A stretch of 17,984 nucleotides of DNA. Origin: JBGZFC01 sp964631255. GTDB lineage: Bacteria; Bacteroidota; Bacteroidia; Bacteroidales; Dysgonomonadaceae. Shown in pieces: positions 1-7,018 of the stretch. Each line of letters begins with the position of its first letter. The stretch's first letter is position 1. The notes beneath the pieces are model-generated. The model worked only from the letters and a program-made list of their open reading frames with translations, did not search any database and was not told the origin of the DNA. The DNA is taken from contig CAZVWS010000041.1 of assembly GCA_964631255.1 (NCBI GenBank), forward strand, positions 1 to 17,984, read 5' to 3'. Both the position numbers and the translations under genes were made by a program.

Positions 1-186
1 ACCCCAACGGATAGGTTATCCAACCCCAACGGATAGGTTATCTAACCCCAACGGATAGGTTATCAACCCCGACGGATAGGTTATCCAACCCCAACAGATA
101 GGTTACCCAACCCCAACGGATAGGTTACCCAACCCCAACGGATAGGTTATCCAACCCCAACGGATAGGTTATCTAACCCCAACGGA
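1..186. repeat. tandem array of a 22-bp unit, at least 8 full copies
   Basis: Eight successive copies of a roughly 22-bp unit run from the window edge to position 174, followed by a partial unit to 186. The array therefore probably continues to the left. The unit has a constant AACCCC head and a GGATAGGTTATCC core. Units start at about 22, 44, 65, 87, 109, 131, 153 and 175, and the one at 44 is 1 bp short. Each unit junction keeps an inverted pair, GGTT and AACC, separated by 3 or 4 bases, and most of the variation lies in that loop (ATCC, ATCT, ATC, ACCC). No unique spacers occur, so this is not a CRISPR array. Its function is unknown. Confidence 0.95.
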
Positions 187-199
187 ATAGTAAACAACC

Positions 200-237
200 A
201 AAAAATCCCCAACCGACATAACCGATTGAGGATTTTT
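200..237 (-). terminator. probable intrinsic terminator downstream of fba
   Basis: The 8-bp arms AAAAATCC (201-208) and GGATTTTT (230-237) are perfectly complementary, and an inner CAA/TTG pairing extends the stem past one mismatch. Read on the minus strand, the stem ends in a run of six T. It lies about 70 bp past the fba stop codon, with the heptamer repeats between them. Confidence 0.7.
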
Positions 238-240
238 CGC

Positions 241-303
241 CAACAGCCAACAGCCAACAGCCAATAGCCAACAGCCAAAAGCCAACAGCTAATAGCCAAC
301 AGC
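241..303. repeat. tandem heptamer repeat (CAACAGC), 9 copies
   Basis: Nine contiguous 7-bp units fill this stretch. Six are CAACAGC and the others are single or double variants (CAATAGC, CAAAAGC, TAATAGC). They lie between the fba stop codon and its probable terminator, so they would be transcribed in the fba 3' untranslated region. Similar heptamers in non-coding DNA are known from some Bacteroidota and cyanobacteria and are thought to spread and vary by slippage. No coding role is seen here. Confidence 0.93.
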
Positions 304-309
304 CAATTC

Positions 310-1302
310 CTATGCTTTACCTGCACTACCCAATACTTTTTCGGTTTTGTGCATGTATAGTTTTTTCAACTCTTCGCGTGCCGGTCCCAAATATTTGCGT
401 GGGTCAAACTCGCTTGGTTGTTTTGCCATCACTTCGCGCACGGCAGCAGTCATAGCCAAGCGTCCGTCGGAGTCAATATTTATTTTACATACTGCCGATT
501 TGGCTGCTTCGCGCAGTTGCTCTTCGGGTATGCCGATGGAGTCTTTGAGTTTGCCGCCATAGTTGTTGATGGTTTCTACATACGCTTGCGGCACCGAAGA
601 TGAACCGTGTAGTACAATGGGGAATCCGGGTATTCGTTTTTCTATCTCTTTCAAAATATCGAAGCGCAAGGGTGGCGGAACCAATCTGCCTTGCTCGTCG
701 CGTGTGCACTGTTCGGGCGTAAATTTGAACGCGCCATGCGATGTGCCGATAGAGATAGCCAACGAATCTACTCCCGTGCGAGTAACAAAATCAACCACCT
801 CGTCGGGTTCGGTATAGGTGTGGTGCTCTGCTTCCACATCGTCTTCAATTCCTGCCAAAACACCCAATTCGCCCTCCACGGTAACGTCATATTGGTGCGC
901 GTAATCAACTACCTGCTTGGTCAGTGCAACGTTTTCTTCGTAAGGCAAGTGCGAACCGTCTATCATTACCGACGAGAAACCAAATTCGATGCAGCTTTTG
1001 CACAGCTCGAAACTATCGCCATGGTCCAAGTGCAATACAATTGGAATTTCATAACCCAGCTCCTTGGCATACTGCACCGCACCCTGCGCCATATAACGCA
1101 AAAGTGTCTGGTTGGCATACTTACGTGCTCCACTCGAAACTTGTAAAATAACGGGTGATTTTGTCTCTACGCAAGCCGAGATAATAGCCTGCATCTGCTC
1201 CATATTGTTGAAGTTGAATGCCGGTATGGCATAACCTCCCTCTATGGCTTTTTTAAATAGTTCTCTTGAGTTTACGAGACCCAATTCTTTGTAACTTACC
1301 AT
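310..1302 (-). CDS. fba: class II fructose-1,6-bisphosphate aldolase
   Basis: This 330-residue cytosolic enzyme reversibly splits fructose 1,6-bisphosphate into dihydroxyacetone phosphate and glyceraldehyde 3-phosphate in glycolysis and gluconeogenesis. The zinc-dependent class II signature is present. HLDHGD (residues 91-96) carries the catalytic Asp93 and metal ligand His94, EGELG (143-147) supplies an acidic residue, and the other metal-ligand histidines are His189 in GTSHG and His232 in LHGSS. KINIDSD (273-279) is the phosphate-binding segment. The length fits the single-chain class IIB form common in Bacteroides. The ATG at 1302 is preceded by an A-rich leader without a Shine-Dalgarno site, as usual in this phylum. 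The gene stands alone, divergent from the pnt operon. No key residue is missing. Confidence 0.97.
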   Translation of the reverse strand: MVSYKELGLVNSRELFKKAIEGGYAIPAFNFNNMEQMQAIISACVETKSPVILQVSSGARKYANQTLLRYMAQGAVQYAKELGYEIPIVLHLDHGDSFELCKSCIEFGFSSVMIDGSHLPYEENVALTKQVVDYAHQYDVTVEGELGVLAGIEDDVEAEHHTYTEPDEVVDFVTRTGVDSLAISIGTSHGAFKFTPEQCTRDEQGRLVPPPLRFDILKEIEKRIPGFPIVLHGSSSVPQAYVETINNYGGKLKDSIGIPEEQLREAAKSAVCKINIDSDGRLAMTAAVREVMAKQPSEFDPRKYLGPAREELKKLYMHKTEKVLGSAGKA

Positions 1303-1336
1303 TGTTTTGTTTTTTTAGATGATATTATTATTTCCA

Positions 1337-1344
1337 CAAAAATA
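1337..1344 (-). promoter_or_regulatory. candidate -7 element of the fba promoter
   Basis: Read on the minus strand this is TATTTTTG, a full match to the Bacteroidales -7 consensus TAnnTTTG. It lies 34 bp upstream of the fba start. The expected -33 TTTG is not exact: only TTCCG lies near that spacing. The call rests on the -7 match and position alone. Confidence 0.45.
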
Positions 1345-1457
1345 GCACTTAAATGTGTGAATCGGAAATTTTACCCATTAAGAATTAAAAAAGATTTGTT
1401 TTTCCACTATTCGGCATCCTTTTTTTATAAAAATATCGTTATCTCGATTTTTTCAGT

Positions 1458-1465
1458 TAATTTTG
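1458..1465 (+). promoter_or_regulatory. candidate -7 element of the pnt operon promoter
   Basis: TAATTTTG matches the Bacteroidales -7 consensus TAnnTTTG. It would give a leader of roughly 90 nt before pntAA. The -33 box is poor, with only TCGTT near the right distance. The leader holds a small possible hairpin, CCCA and TGGG around 1483-1494. The rest of the 1303-1560 region is AT-rich, with no ORF or RNA gene seen. Confidence 0.4.
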
Positions 1466-1560
1466 CGTGATAATTGCCAACCCCATGTTTTGGGAGATAT
1501 TTTTGAAATCGGAATAAAAACATTTACACATACTTATAACTAAATAAAAATTATAAAACT

Positions 1561-2721
1561 ATGATCGTAGGAATTCCTAAAGAAATTATGCCGGGTGAAG
1601 CACGAGTGGCAGCCACCCCCGAAACCGTGAAAAAGTTTGTTAACGACGGAATGACTGTTTTGGTTGAGAACGGAGCAGGCGAAAAATCGCTTTATGCCGA
1701 CCACCTTTACACCGAAGCAGGAGCAGAAATGGTATCGAAAGCCGAAGAGCTTTTCGAAAGATCCAACCTTATCCTTAAAGTGAAAGAGCCGCTATTTAAC
1801 GAGCAGCTTGGAAAACACGAGGTAGATTTGATGCACAAAGGACAATTCCTGATTACATTCATTCACCCCGCGTCGCCCGTGAACCACGAAATGGTGAAAA
1901 AACTGGCACAAGCCGGCGTTATCGGGCTCACGTTGGATAGTATCCCACGCATCTCGCGTGCACAAAACATGGACGCACTCACATCCATGAGTACTTGTGC
2001 CGGATACAAAGGCATTATCATGGCAGCCGACGATTTGACTATCTTCATGCCACAAATGTTTACAGCCGTAGGCATGCTGAAACCTGCCAATGTGTTGGTA
2101 GTTGGTGTAGGTGTAGGCGGTTTGCAAGCATTGGCTACTGCCAAACGTTTGGGCGCGGTAACACACGCCATGGATATACGTCCCGCTGCAAGCGAACAAG
2201 CAAAAAGTTTGGGTGCCAAAGTTATTGAAACCGGTGTACCGGCAGAGTTGGCAGTAGGAAACGGCGGTTATGCACAAAAACTTCCCGACGAATGGTTGCA
2301 AAAAGAACGCGAAATCTTGGCTGAAGTTATCAAAGATATGGATATCGTGTTCTGTAGCGCGCTCATCCCAGGAAAAATTGCTCCTATCTTGATTACCGAA
2401 GAGATGGTAAAATCGATGAAACCCGGAGCCGTTATCGTGGATATCTCTATCGACCAAGGCGGTAACTGTGCCATCACACCTCCCGGACGTAAAGAAGTGA
2501 AACACGGCGTAACCATTGGCGGTATAAAAAATATTCCCGGACTCATTCCTACAAGTTCTACTTGGATGTTCGCGCAAAACGTGTACAACTTGGTAAAATA
2601 TTTGGTAAAAGACGGACAAATCTCCTTGGATATGAACGACGAAATAGTTCGCTCTATTCTTGTAACGCACGACAATCAAGTTGTTCATACAGGCGCACGA
2701 GAGGCGATGGGTATGAACTAA
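1561..2721 (+). CDS. pntAA: NAD(P) transhydrogenase subunit alpha, domain I (NAD(H)-binding)
   Basis: This 386-residue soluble domain I (dI) of the proton-translocating transhydrogenase binds NAD(H) on the cytoplasmic face and exchanges hydride with domain III of PntB. The N-terminus (IPKEIMPGEARVAATP) is the alanine dehydrogenase/PNT family signature. RISRAQNMD (130-138) is the loop holding Arg130, Gln135 and Asp138. Thr141 stands where the Rhodospirillum rubrum enzyme has Ser138, a mild change. The Rossmann motif is VGVGVGGLQA (181-190), with Asp205 placed to hold the adenosine ribose and so favour NAD. The protein ends after dI, so the alpha subunit is split as in R. rubrum, not fused as in E. 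coli. It is first in the operon, 89 bp before pntAB. Confidence 0.96.
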   Translation: MIVGIPKEIMPGEARVAATPETVKKFVNDGMTVLVENGAGEKSLYADHLYTEAGAEMVSKAEELFERSNLILKVKEPLFNEQLGKHEVDLMHKGQFLITFIHPASPVNHEMVKKLAQAGVIGLTLDSIPRISRAQNMDALTSMSTCAGYKGIIMAADDLTIFMPQMFTAVGMLKPANVLVVGVGVGGLQALATAKRLGAVTHAMDIRPAASEQAKSLGAKVIETGVPAELAVGNGGYAQKLPDEWLQKEREILAEVIKDMDIVFCSALIPGKIAPILITEEMVKSMKPGAVIVDISIDQGGNCAITPPGRKEVKHGVTIGGIKNIPGLIPTSSTWMFAQNVYNLVKYLVKDGQISLDMNDEIVRSILVTHDNQVVHTGAREAMGMN

Positions 2722-2735
2722 TCCTACCATAAGTT

Positions 2736-2785
2736 TTTAGGGCGAGAAGTTGAAGACAAACAGCTTTTTGCCCTAAATCTTTTTT
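2736..2785 (+). terminator. terminator-like hairpin between pntAA and pntAB
   Basis: An 8-bp perfect stem, TTTAGGGC (2736-2743) and GCCCTAAA (2770-2777), encloses a 26-nt loop. It is followed at once by a T-rich tract, TCTTTTTT (2778-2785). This has the form of an intrinsic terminator but lies inside an operon whose products form one complex. Partial termination or RNA processing is possible. The long loop makes it weaker than the one after pntB. Confidence 0.5.
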
Positions 2786-2794
2786 ATAAATAAT

Positions 2795-2802
2795 TATTTT
2801 TG
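2795..2802 (+). promoter_or_regulatory. candidate -7 element just upstream of pntAB
   Basis: TATTTTTG fully matches TAnnTTTG and ends 8 bp before the pntAB ATG. A TTTG at 2767-2770 lies 24 bp upstream, longer than the usual spacing of about 19. If used, transcription would start almost at the start codon, giving a near-leaderless mRNA. AT-rich DNA makes chance matches common. Confidence 0.3.
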
Positions 2803-2810
2803 TCAGAAAA

Positions 2811-3119
2811 ATGAATCCAATTTATTTAATTATAATTTTTGTTATTGCCACCATCGTCGGTTATTTTATCATTAAAAATGTACCGAGTTTGTTGCACACG
2901 CCGTTGATGTCGGGCATGAACGCTTTGTCGGGCATCACCATTTTGGGTGCTGTGGCAGCGGTTGGGCTCTCCGTATTGTTTGATGAGCAGAGCATAGTGG
3001 TTGGTCAGATATTTGGCGGATTGGCTGTAGTAGCTGCTACGGTAAATGTAGTTGGTGGATTTGGTGTTACGCACCGGATGCTTAAAATGTTCAACAAGAA
3101 AAAGAAAGGGAACAAATAG
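2811..3119 (+). CDS. pntAB: NAD(P) transhydrogenase subunit alpha part 2 (membrane domain)
   Basis: This 102-residue membrane protein supplies the alpha-side part of domain II, the proton channel of transhydrogenase. Three hydrophobic helices are visible at about residues 4-21, 39-57 and 65-88, with the typical FGVTHRMLKMF motif (84-94) and a basic tail (KKKKGNK) facing the cytoplasm. Size and sequence match the separate PntAB subunit of bacteria with a three-gene pnt operon. The stop codon is 2 bp before the pntB start, so the two are almost certainly translated together. It is separated from pntAA by a hairpin and a possible promoter. Confidence 0.95.
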   Translation: MNPIYLIIIFVIATIVGYFIIKNVPSLLHTPLMSGMNALSGITILGAVAAVGLSVLFDEQSIVVGQIFGGLAVVAATVNVVGGFGVTHRMLKMFNKKKKGNK

Positions 3120-3121
3120 TT

Positions 3122-4878
3122 ATGGATGCTACATTATATTACATAATTTGTGCCGTATTGTCGGTAGCGGTTTTGCTCGGAATCTCGATGATGAGTAAAG
3201 TAAAAACCGCCGTTATGGGTAATACAATCAGCGCGATAAGCGTATTTGCAGGAATCATTGTTACGCTGCTTTACAACAATATCATCGCGGTAGGCAGCAT
3301 CTATATTTATGTGCTTATCGGTATCATCATTGGTAGTATGTTTGCCGTTCGGGTAAAAATGATACAAATGCCGCAGTTGGTAGCCTTGCTCAATGGCGTG
3401 GGCGGATTGGCATCGGCATTGGTGGGGATACTTACTTTGTTGGGAATTGGACAATCGGCAACCGAATATCCGGTTTTTTCAAACGTTACAGCCGTTTTAG
3501 CAATTGTTGTGGGAGTTATCACACTCATTGGTAGTTTGGTAGCAGCCGGAAAATTGCATAAACTCTTGTCGCAAAGGCCCGTTATTTGGAAAAATCATGC
3601 AGCCATCCTCAATTTCAGTCTCGTAACGATGGTAATTACCGTGCTTTACTCCGCTTTCATGGGACATGTTTTCGGAACAACGGTAGATATAACCATTATT
3701 CTGTTGTTGAGTATCGCTATCAGTACACTTTTTGGATATGCCTTTTCCATTCGTGTAGGTGGAGCCGATATGCCCATTACTATCTCGCTGCTCAACTCGT
3801 TGAGTGGTGTGGCAGGAGCAATTGCCGGTATGGCCATCAGCGATATTCTGTTGGTTTCTGTTGGTGGAATTGTGGGTGCATCGGGATTATTCCTCACGCA
3901 AATTATGTGCCGCTCTATGAATAGAAGTTTGATGGATATTTTGACCGGAAAAACTTCTGTTGCCGGCAAAAAAGCAAGCAAACCGCAGCCCGCTGCAGCG
4001 CAGTCACAGAAAGAGGCGCAACCTGAAACAAAACAAACTTCATCGGGCGATGTATTGAAAAATGCCAAATCGGTTATCATTGTTCCCGGTTATGGTATGG
4101 CATTGGCGCAAGCACAACNNNNNNNNNNNNNNNNNNNNNNNNNNNNNNNNNNNNNNNNNNNNNNNNNNNNNNNNNNNNNNNNNNNNNNNNNNNNNNNNNN
4201 NNNNNNNNNNNNNNNNNNTTCGACCTCAACCCCGGTTACGCCGGTGTAGATAACCCGCTGTACAAAAAAGAGAGCGGAGTACATCTGCTGTTGGGCGATG
4301 CCAAGGAATCGGTAAACAAATTGATTTCATCGTTGGATAACAAACCGACTGCATCGGCACAAGAATCAGCCAAAGACAATTCGGGCGATGTGTTGCAACA
4401 AGCCAAATCGGTTATCATTGTTCCCGGTTATGGTATGGCATTGGCGCAAGCACAACATTTGGTTCGCCAGTTGGCAGACAAGTTGGAAAGCAACGGCGCT
4501 ACCGTTCGCTACGCTATTCACCCCGTTGCCGGACGTATGCCCGGACACATGAACGTGTTGTTGGCAGAAGCCGATGTGTCTTACGACCAATTGTACGAGA
4601 TGGAAGCCATCAACGACGATTTCAAAAATACCGATGCCGTAATCGTAATCGGAGCGAACGACGTACTCAACCCCGCTGCCCGCGACGCGGTAGATACTCC
4701 CATTTACGGTATGCCCGTTCTGAACGTGGACCAAGCCAAAGAGGTATTTATTTGCAACTTCGACCTCAACCCCGGTTACGCCGGTGTAGATAACCCGCTG
4801 TACAAAAAAGAGAGCGGAGTACATCTGCTCTTGGGCGATGCCAAGCAATCGGTTGAAAAACTAATTGGACTGATATAA
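3122..4878 (+). CDS. pntB: NAD(P) transhydrogenase subunit beta with tandem domain III, interrupted by an assembly gap
   Basis: PntB combines the membrane proton channel (dII) with the NADP(H)-binding domain III (dIII). Residues 1 to about 275 are strongly hydrophobic and contain the dII helices. A Gln/Ala/Lys-rich linker follows (about 277-306). The first dIII starts near Gly309 with the VPGYGMALAQAQ fingerprint and runs into 100 Ns (4119-4218). After the gap comes the end of a dIII (GYAGVDNPLY, LLLGDAK), a second linker (LDNKPTASAQES), then a complete second dIII with VPGYGMALAQAQ, HPVAGRMPGHM, VIGANDVLNPAA and GYAGV. As written, the frame differs across the gap. A 302-bp gap, the length of the matching part of copy 2, restores one ORF of 652 residues, against about 460 for ordinary PntB. 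Both copies lack the usual KRSM motif before GYAGV. It is the last gene of the pnt operon. Confidence 0.93.
4046..4878 (+). repeat. direct repeat of the dIII coding segment inside pntB (540-bp period if the gap is 302 bp)
   Basis: Positions 4064-4118 are identical to 4402-4456 (55 bp). Positions 4219-4289 are identical to 4759-4829 (71 bp), and after one mismatch the match continues to 4305. The missing middle of copy 1 corresponds to 4457-4758 of copy 2. With that length filled in, the repeat period is 540 bp, or 180 codons. The copies diverge at both outer edges (VLKNAK against VLQQAK, and AKESVNKLISS against AKQSVEKLIGLI), so they are separate units. The near-identity explains why a short-read assembly would break here. 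Confidence 0.85.
4119..4218. other. assembly gap of 100 N
   Basis: Exactly 100 unknown bases, the conventional placeholder for a gap of unknown length. Both flanks align to the second dIII copy, which predicts 302 missing bases. One or more further 540-bp units cannot be excluded, as they would also keep the frame. Confidence 0.98.
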
Positions 4879-4901
4879 AAACCAAAATATTTGGAAAACC
4901 A

Positions 4902-4934
4902 AAAAAATGTCCCTCTATTTGGGACATTTTTTTT
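4902..4934 (+). terminator. strong intrinsic terminator after pntB
   Basis: A perfect stem, AAAAAATGTCCC (4902-4913) and GGGACATTTTTT (4921-4932), with a 7-nt loop and a continuing T run to 4934. It starts 24 bp past the pntB stop and should end the pnt transcript. Confidence 0.9.
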
Positions 4935-4973
4935 GAAAAAAGATGGAATATTCATTTTTTGTTTGCAATATTC

Positions 4974-5004
4974 TTTGTTGTGAAAAAAATATTTTATTAC
5001 TTTG
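4974..5004 (+). promoter_or_regulatory. Bacteroidales-type promoter for the DUF3467 gene
   Basis: A TTTG box (4974-4977) is followed after 19 bp by TTACTTTG (4997-5004), seven of eight consistent with TAnnTTTG. This is the expected -33/-7 arrangement and spacing. Transcription would start near 5010, about 27 nt before the start codon. It lies just after the pnt terminator, so this gene starts a new transcript. Confidence 0.6.
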
Positions 5005-5036
5005 TTAAACTATTTAATTATAATTTATAAATAAAA

Positions 5037-5345
5037 ATGGAAAAAATCAATAACAATCAAATACAGATAGAACTATCAGATGAAATAGCACAAGGAACAT
5101 ACTCCAATTTAACCATCATTTCGCACTCCACTTCCGAGTTTGTGGTAGATTTTGTGCGTGTTGTGCCCGGAGTTCCCAAAGCGAAAGTGAAATCGCGTGT
5201 TATACTCACTCCCGAACATGCCAAACGTCTTTTGTTGGCTCTTCAAGAAAATATCAATAAATTTGAGAAATCGAACGGCACTATTCATATAAGTAACGAT
5301 GGTTTCGGATTTTTGCCACCCATCGGAGGCATGGGGCAAGCATAA
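5037..5345 (+). CDS. DUF3467 family protein
   Basis: This 102-residue soluble protein has no signal peptide or membrane segment. It is recognised as DUF3467 from its layout. An acidic start (QIQIELSDEIAQGTYSN) leads to the ISHSTSEFVVDFVRVVPGVPKAKV core (about 29-52), the SRVILTPEHAKRLLLALQENI helix (54-74), and a Gly/Pro-rich tail. The family is small, widespread in bacteria including Bacteroidota, and has no established function. Terminator and promoter signals upstream make it independent of pnt. It precedes cydA by 73 bp on the same strand with no terminator seen between, so read-through into cydAB is possible. Confidence 0.9.
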   Translation: MEKINNNQIQIELSDEIAQGTYSNLTIISHSTSEFVVDFVRVVPGVPKAKVKSRVILTPEHAKRLLLALQENINKFEKSNGTIHISNDGFGFLPPIGGMGQA

Positions 5346-5418
5346 TACAGACTTAGAAATAGATATAAAATAGCTTTATACTCAATTAATTATTTTAACA
5401 TTTTAAAAACAGGTATTT

Positions 5419-6990
5419 ATGGAATTACTAGCACTTTCAGCCGTAGATTGGGCAAGAGCTCAATTCGCACTCACGGCAGGTTACCATTGGATTTTTGTGC
5501 CTTTAACACTTGGTTTGGGTGTCATTATGTCGATAATGGAAACCATGTATGTAAAAACCGGTTCAGAATCTTGGAAAAAAACTGCTAAGTTTTGGCAAAA
5601 GATTTTCGGAATCAACTTTGCCATTGGTGTAGCAACCGGTATCATTATGGAGTTTCAGTTTGGAACAAACTGGTCAAACTACAGTTGGTTTGTTGGCGAT
5701 ATTTTTGGTGCACCTCTTGCCATCGAAGGTATCGTGGCTTTCTTTTTAGAAGCAACATTTATTTCAATCATGTTTTTTGGGTGGAACCGGGTGAGCAAAA
5801 AAGCACACTTAACAGCTACTTGGCTTACCACGCTGGGAGCTACGTTGTCCGCATTCTGGATTTTGGTAGCCAATGCTTGGATGCAGTTTCCTACCGGAAT
5901 GAATTTCAATCCCGACACCGTTCGCAATGAAATGATTGATTTTTGGGCAGTAGCTTTTTCGCCGGTAGCAATTAACAAATTTTTCCATGCCGTATTGTCC
6001 GGTTGGGGAATAGCTGCATCATTTGTAGTAGGTGTTTCGGCTTGGTATTTGCTCAAAAAACGCAACACCGATTTTGCCTTGAAAAGTATCAAACTTGGTA
6101 CAATTTTCGGGCTCATCGCTTTCGTGCTTTTGGCGGTAACGGGTGATGGCTCCGGTTATCAAGTGGCACAAAAACAACCAATGAAGTTGGCTGCCATGGA
6201 AGGTCTCTACAACGGAACTGAAGGAGCCGGACTGATAGCCATCGGTATGCTGGATCCGGCAAAAAAAGATTATCGCGACGATACAAATCCCTATCTTTTT
6301 AAAATAGAGATTCCCAAAATGTTATCTATGTTGGGTTACAGAAACATGAACGCTTTTGTACCCGGAATCAAAGATATTGTGGAGGGAGGATATACATTGC
6401 CCGATGGTACTGTTGCTCTCTCCTTTAAAGAGCGACAAGCAAGAGGAAAATTAGCTATTCAAGCTTTGGCCGATTATCAGGTGGCAAAACAAGAGGGCAG
6501 AGATACCGATGCAGCCAACCACGAAATTGTGCTTCGTGAAAATTACGCACATTTTGGCTACGGCTATTTGCAAAGTGCCGAAGACTTAATTCCAAACATC
6601 CCGATAACGTTCTACAGCTTCCGTTTGATGGTAATGATTGGAGGATATTTTATTCTGTTTTTTGCCGTTGCTTGGTTCTTTATTTATAAGAAAAAAATAC
6701 AAAACCAAAAATGGTTGCTATACGCAGCTTTGTGGAGCATTCCATTGGCGTATTTGGCAGGTCAGTTTGGCTGGGTAGTTGCCGAAATTGGTCGCCAGCC
6801 TTGGACCATTCAAGATGTATTACCGTTGGAAACAGCTACCTCTCATGTAGCAGCGGGCAATATCATAGCCACATTCGTTTTGTTCTCGTTGTTATTTACG
6901 GCACTACTCATTGCGGAAGTTGCAATCATGGTTAAAGCTATAAAAGCCGGACCCGATGTAGTGGATACGAATGCAAAAACAGCTAACTAA
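5419..6990 (+). CDS. cydA: cytochrome bd ubiquinol/menaquinol oxidase subunit I
   Basis: CydA is the 523-residue haem-bearing subunit of cytochrome bd oxidase, which oxidises quinol and reduces oxygen to water at the cytoplasmic membrane. Ligand residues are in place. His23 (E. coli His19), His190 (E. coli His186) and Met404 in SFRLMVM (E. coli Met393) are the haem ligands, with Arg402 beside Met404. Glu103 and Glu111 match the conserved glutamates Glu99 and Glu107. The quinol loop begins at GDGSGYQ (242-248) and holds Lys256 and Glu261, equivalents of Lys252 and Glu257. GWVVAEIGRQPW (451-462) is the late signature. Length matches the E. coli protein (522). The start at 5419 gives a normal N-terminal helix, and cydB follows after 28 bp. 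In anaerobic Bacteroides this enzyme allows growth at nanomolar oxygen. Confidence 0.97.
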   Translation: MELLALSAVDWARAQFALTAGYHWIFVPLTLGLGVIMSIMETMYVKTGSESWKKTAKFWQKIFGINFAIGVATGIIMEFQFGTNWSNYSWFVGDIFGAPLAIEGIVAFFLEATFISIMFFGWNRVSKKAHLTATWLTTLGATLSAFWILVANAWMQFPTGMNFNPDTVRNEMIDFWAVAFSPVAINKFFHAVLSGWGIAASFVVGVSAWYLLKKRNTDFALKSIKLGTIFGLIAFVLLAVTGDGSGYQVAQKQPMKLAAMEGLYNGTEGAGLIAIGMLDPAKKDYRDDTNPYLFKIEIPKMLSMLGYRNMNAFVPGIKDIVEGGYTLPDGTVALSFKERQARGKLAIQALADYQVAKQEGRDTDAANHEIVLRENYAHFGYGYLQSAEDLIPNIPITFYSFRLMVMIGGYFILFFAVAWFFIYKKKIQNQKWLLYAALWSIPLAYLAGQFGWVVAEIGRQPWTIQDVLPLETATSHVAAGNIIATFVLFSLLFTALLIAEVAIMVKAIKAGPDVVDTNAKTAN

Positions 6991-7018
6991 ATTGGTTTAA
7001 CATTAAAAAAATACAGAT

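Noticed and set aside
1..186. CRISPR-like repeat array
   Set aside because: Units follow each other directly every 21-22 bp with no unique spacers, and no cas-like gene is in the window.
691..1146. 151-codon ORF opposite fba
   Set aside because: It lies wholly within the well-conserved aldolase gene on the other strand, and its product has no recognisable motif.
1792..2730. 312-codon ORF opposite pntAA
   Set aside because: It mirrors the conserved pntAA coding frame, its translation is rich in Cys and His with no family pattern, and it has no promoter or upstream signal. It is a shadow.
4062..4418. Frameshifted or pseudogenised pntB at the N run
   Set aside because: The apparent frame change comes from the arbitrary 100-N placeholder. 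The gap length predicted from copy 2 restores the frame, and no internal stop is seen in the real sequence.
4291..4878. Separate gene starting at the ATG at 4291
   Set aside because: This Met lies inside a dIII segment, where copy 2 has Leu (CTG changed to CTC plus TTG context), and the reading continues upstream to the gap. It is the end of pntB, not a new gene.
5346..5418. Promoter for cydA at TAGCTTTA (5371-5378)
   Set aside because: It differs from TAnnTTTG at the last base and has no TTTG at the right distance. AT-rich DNA gives such near matches often.
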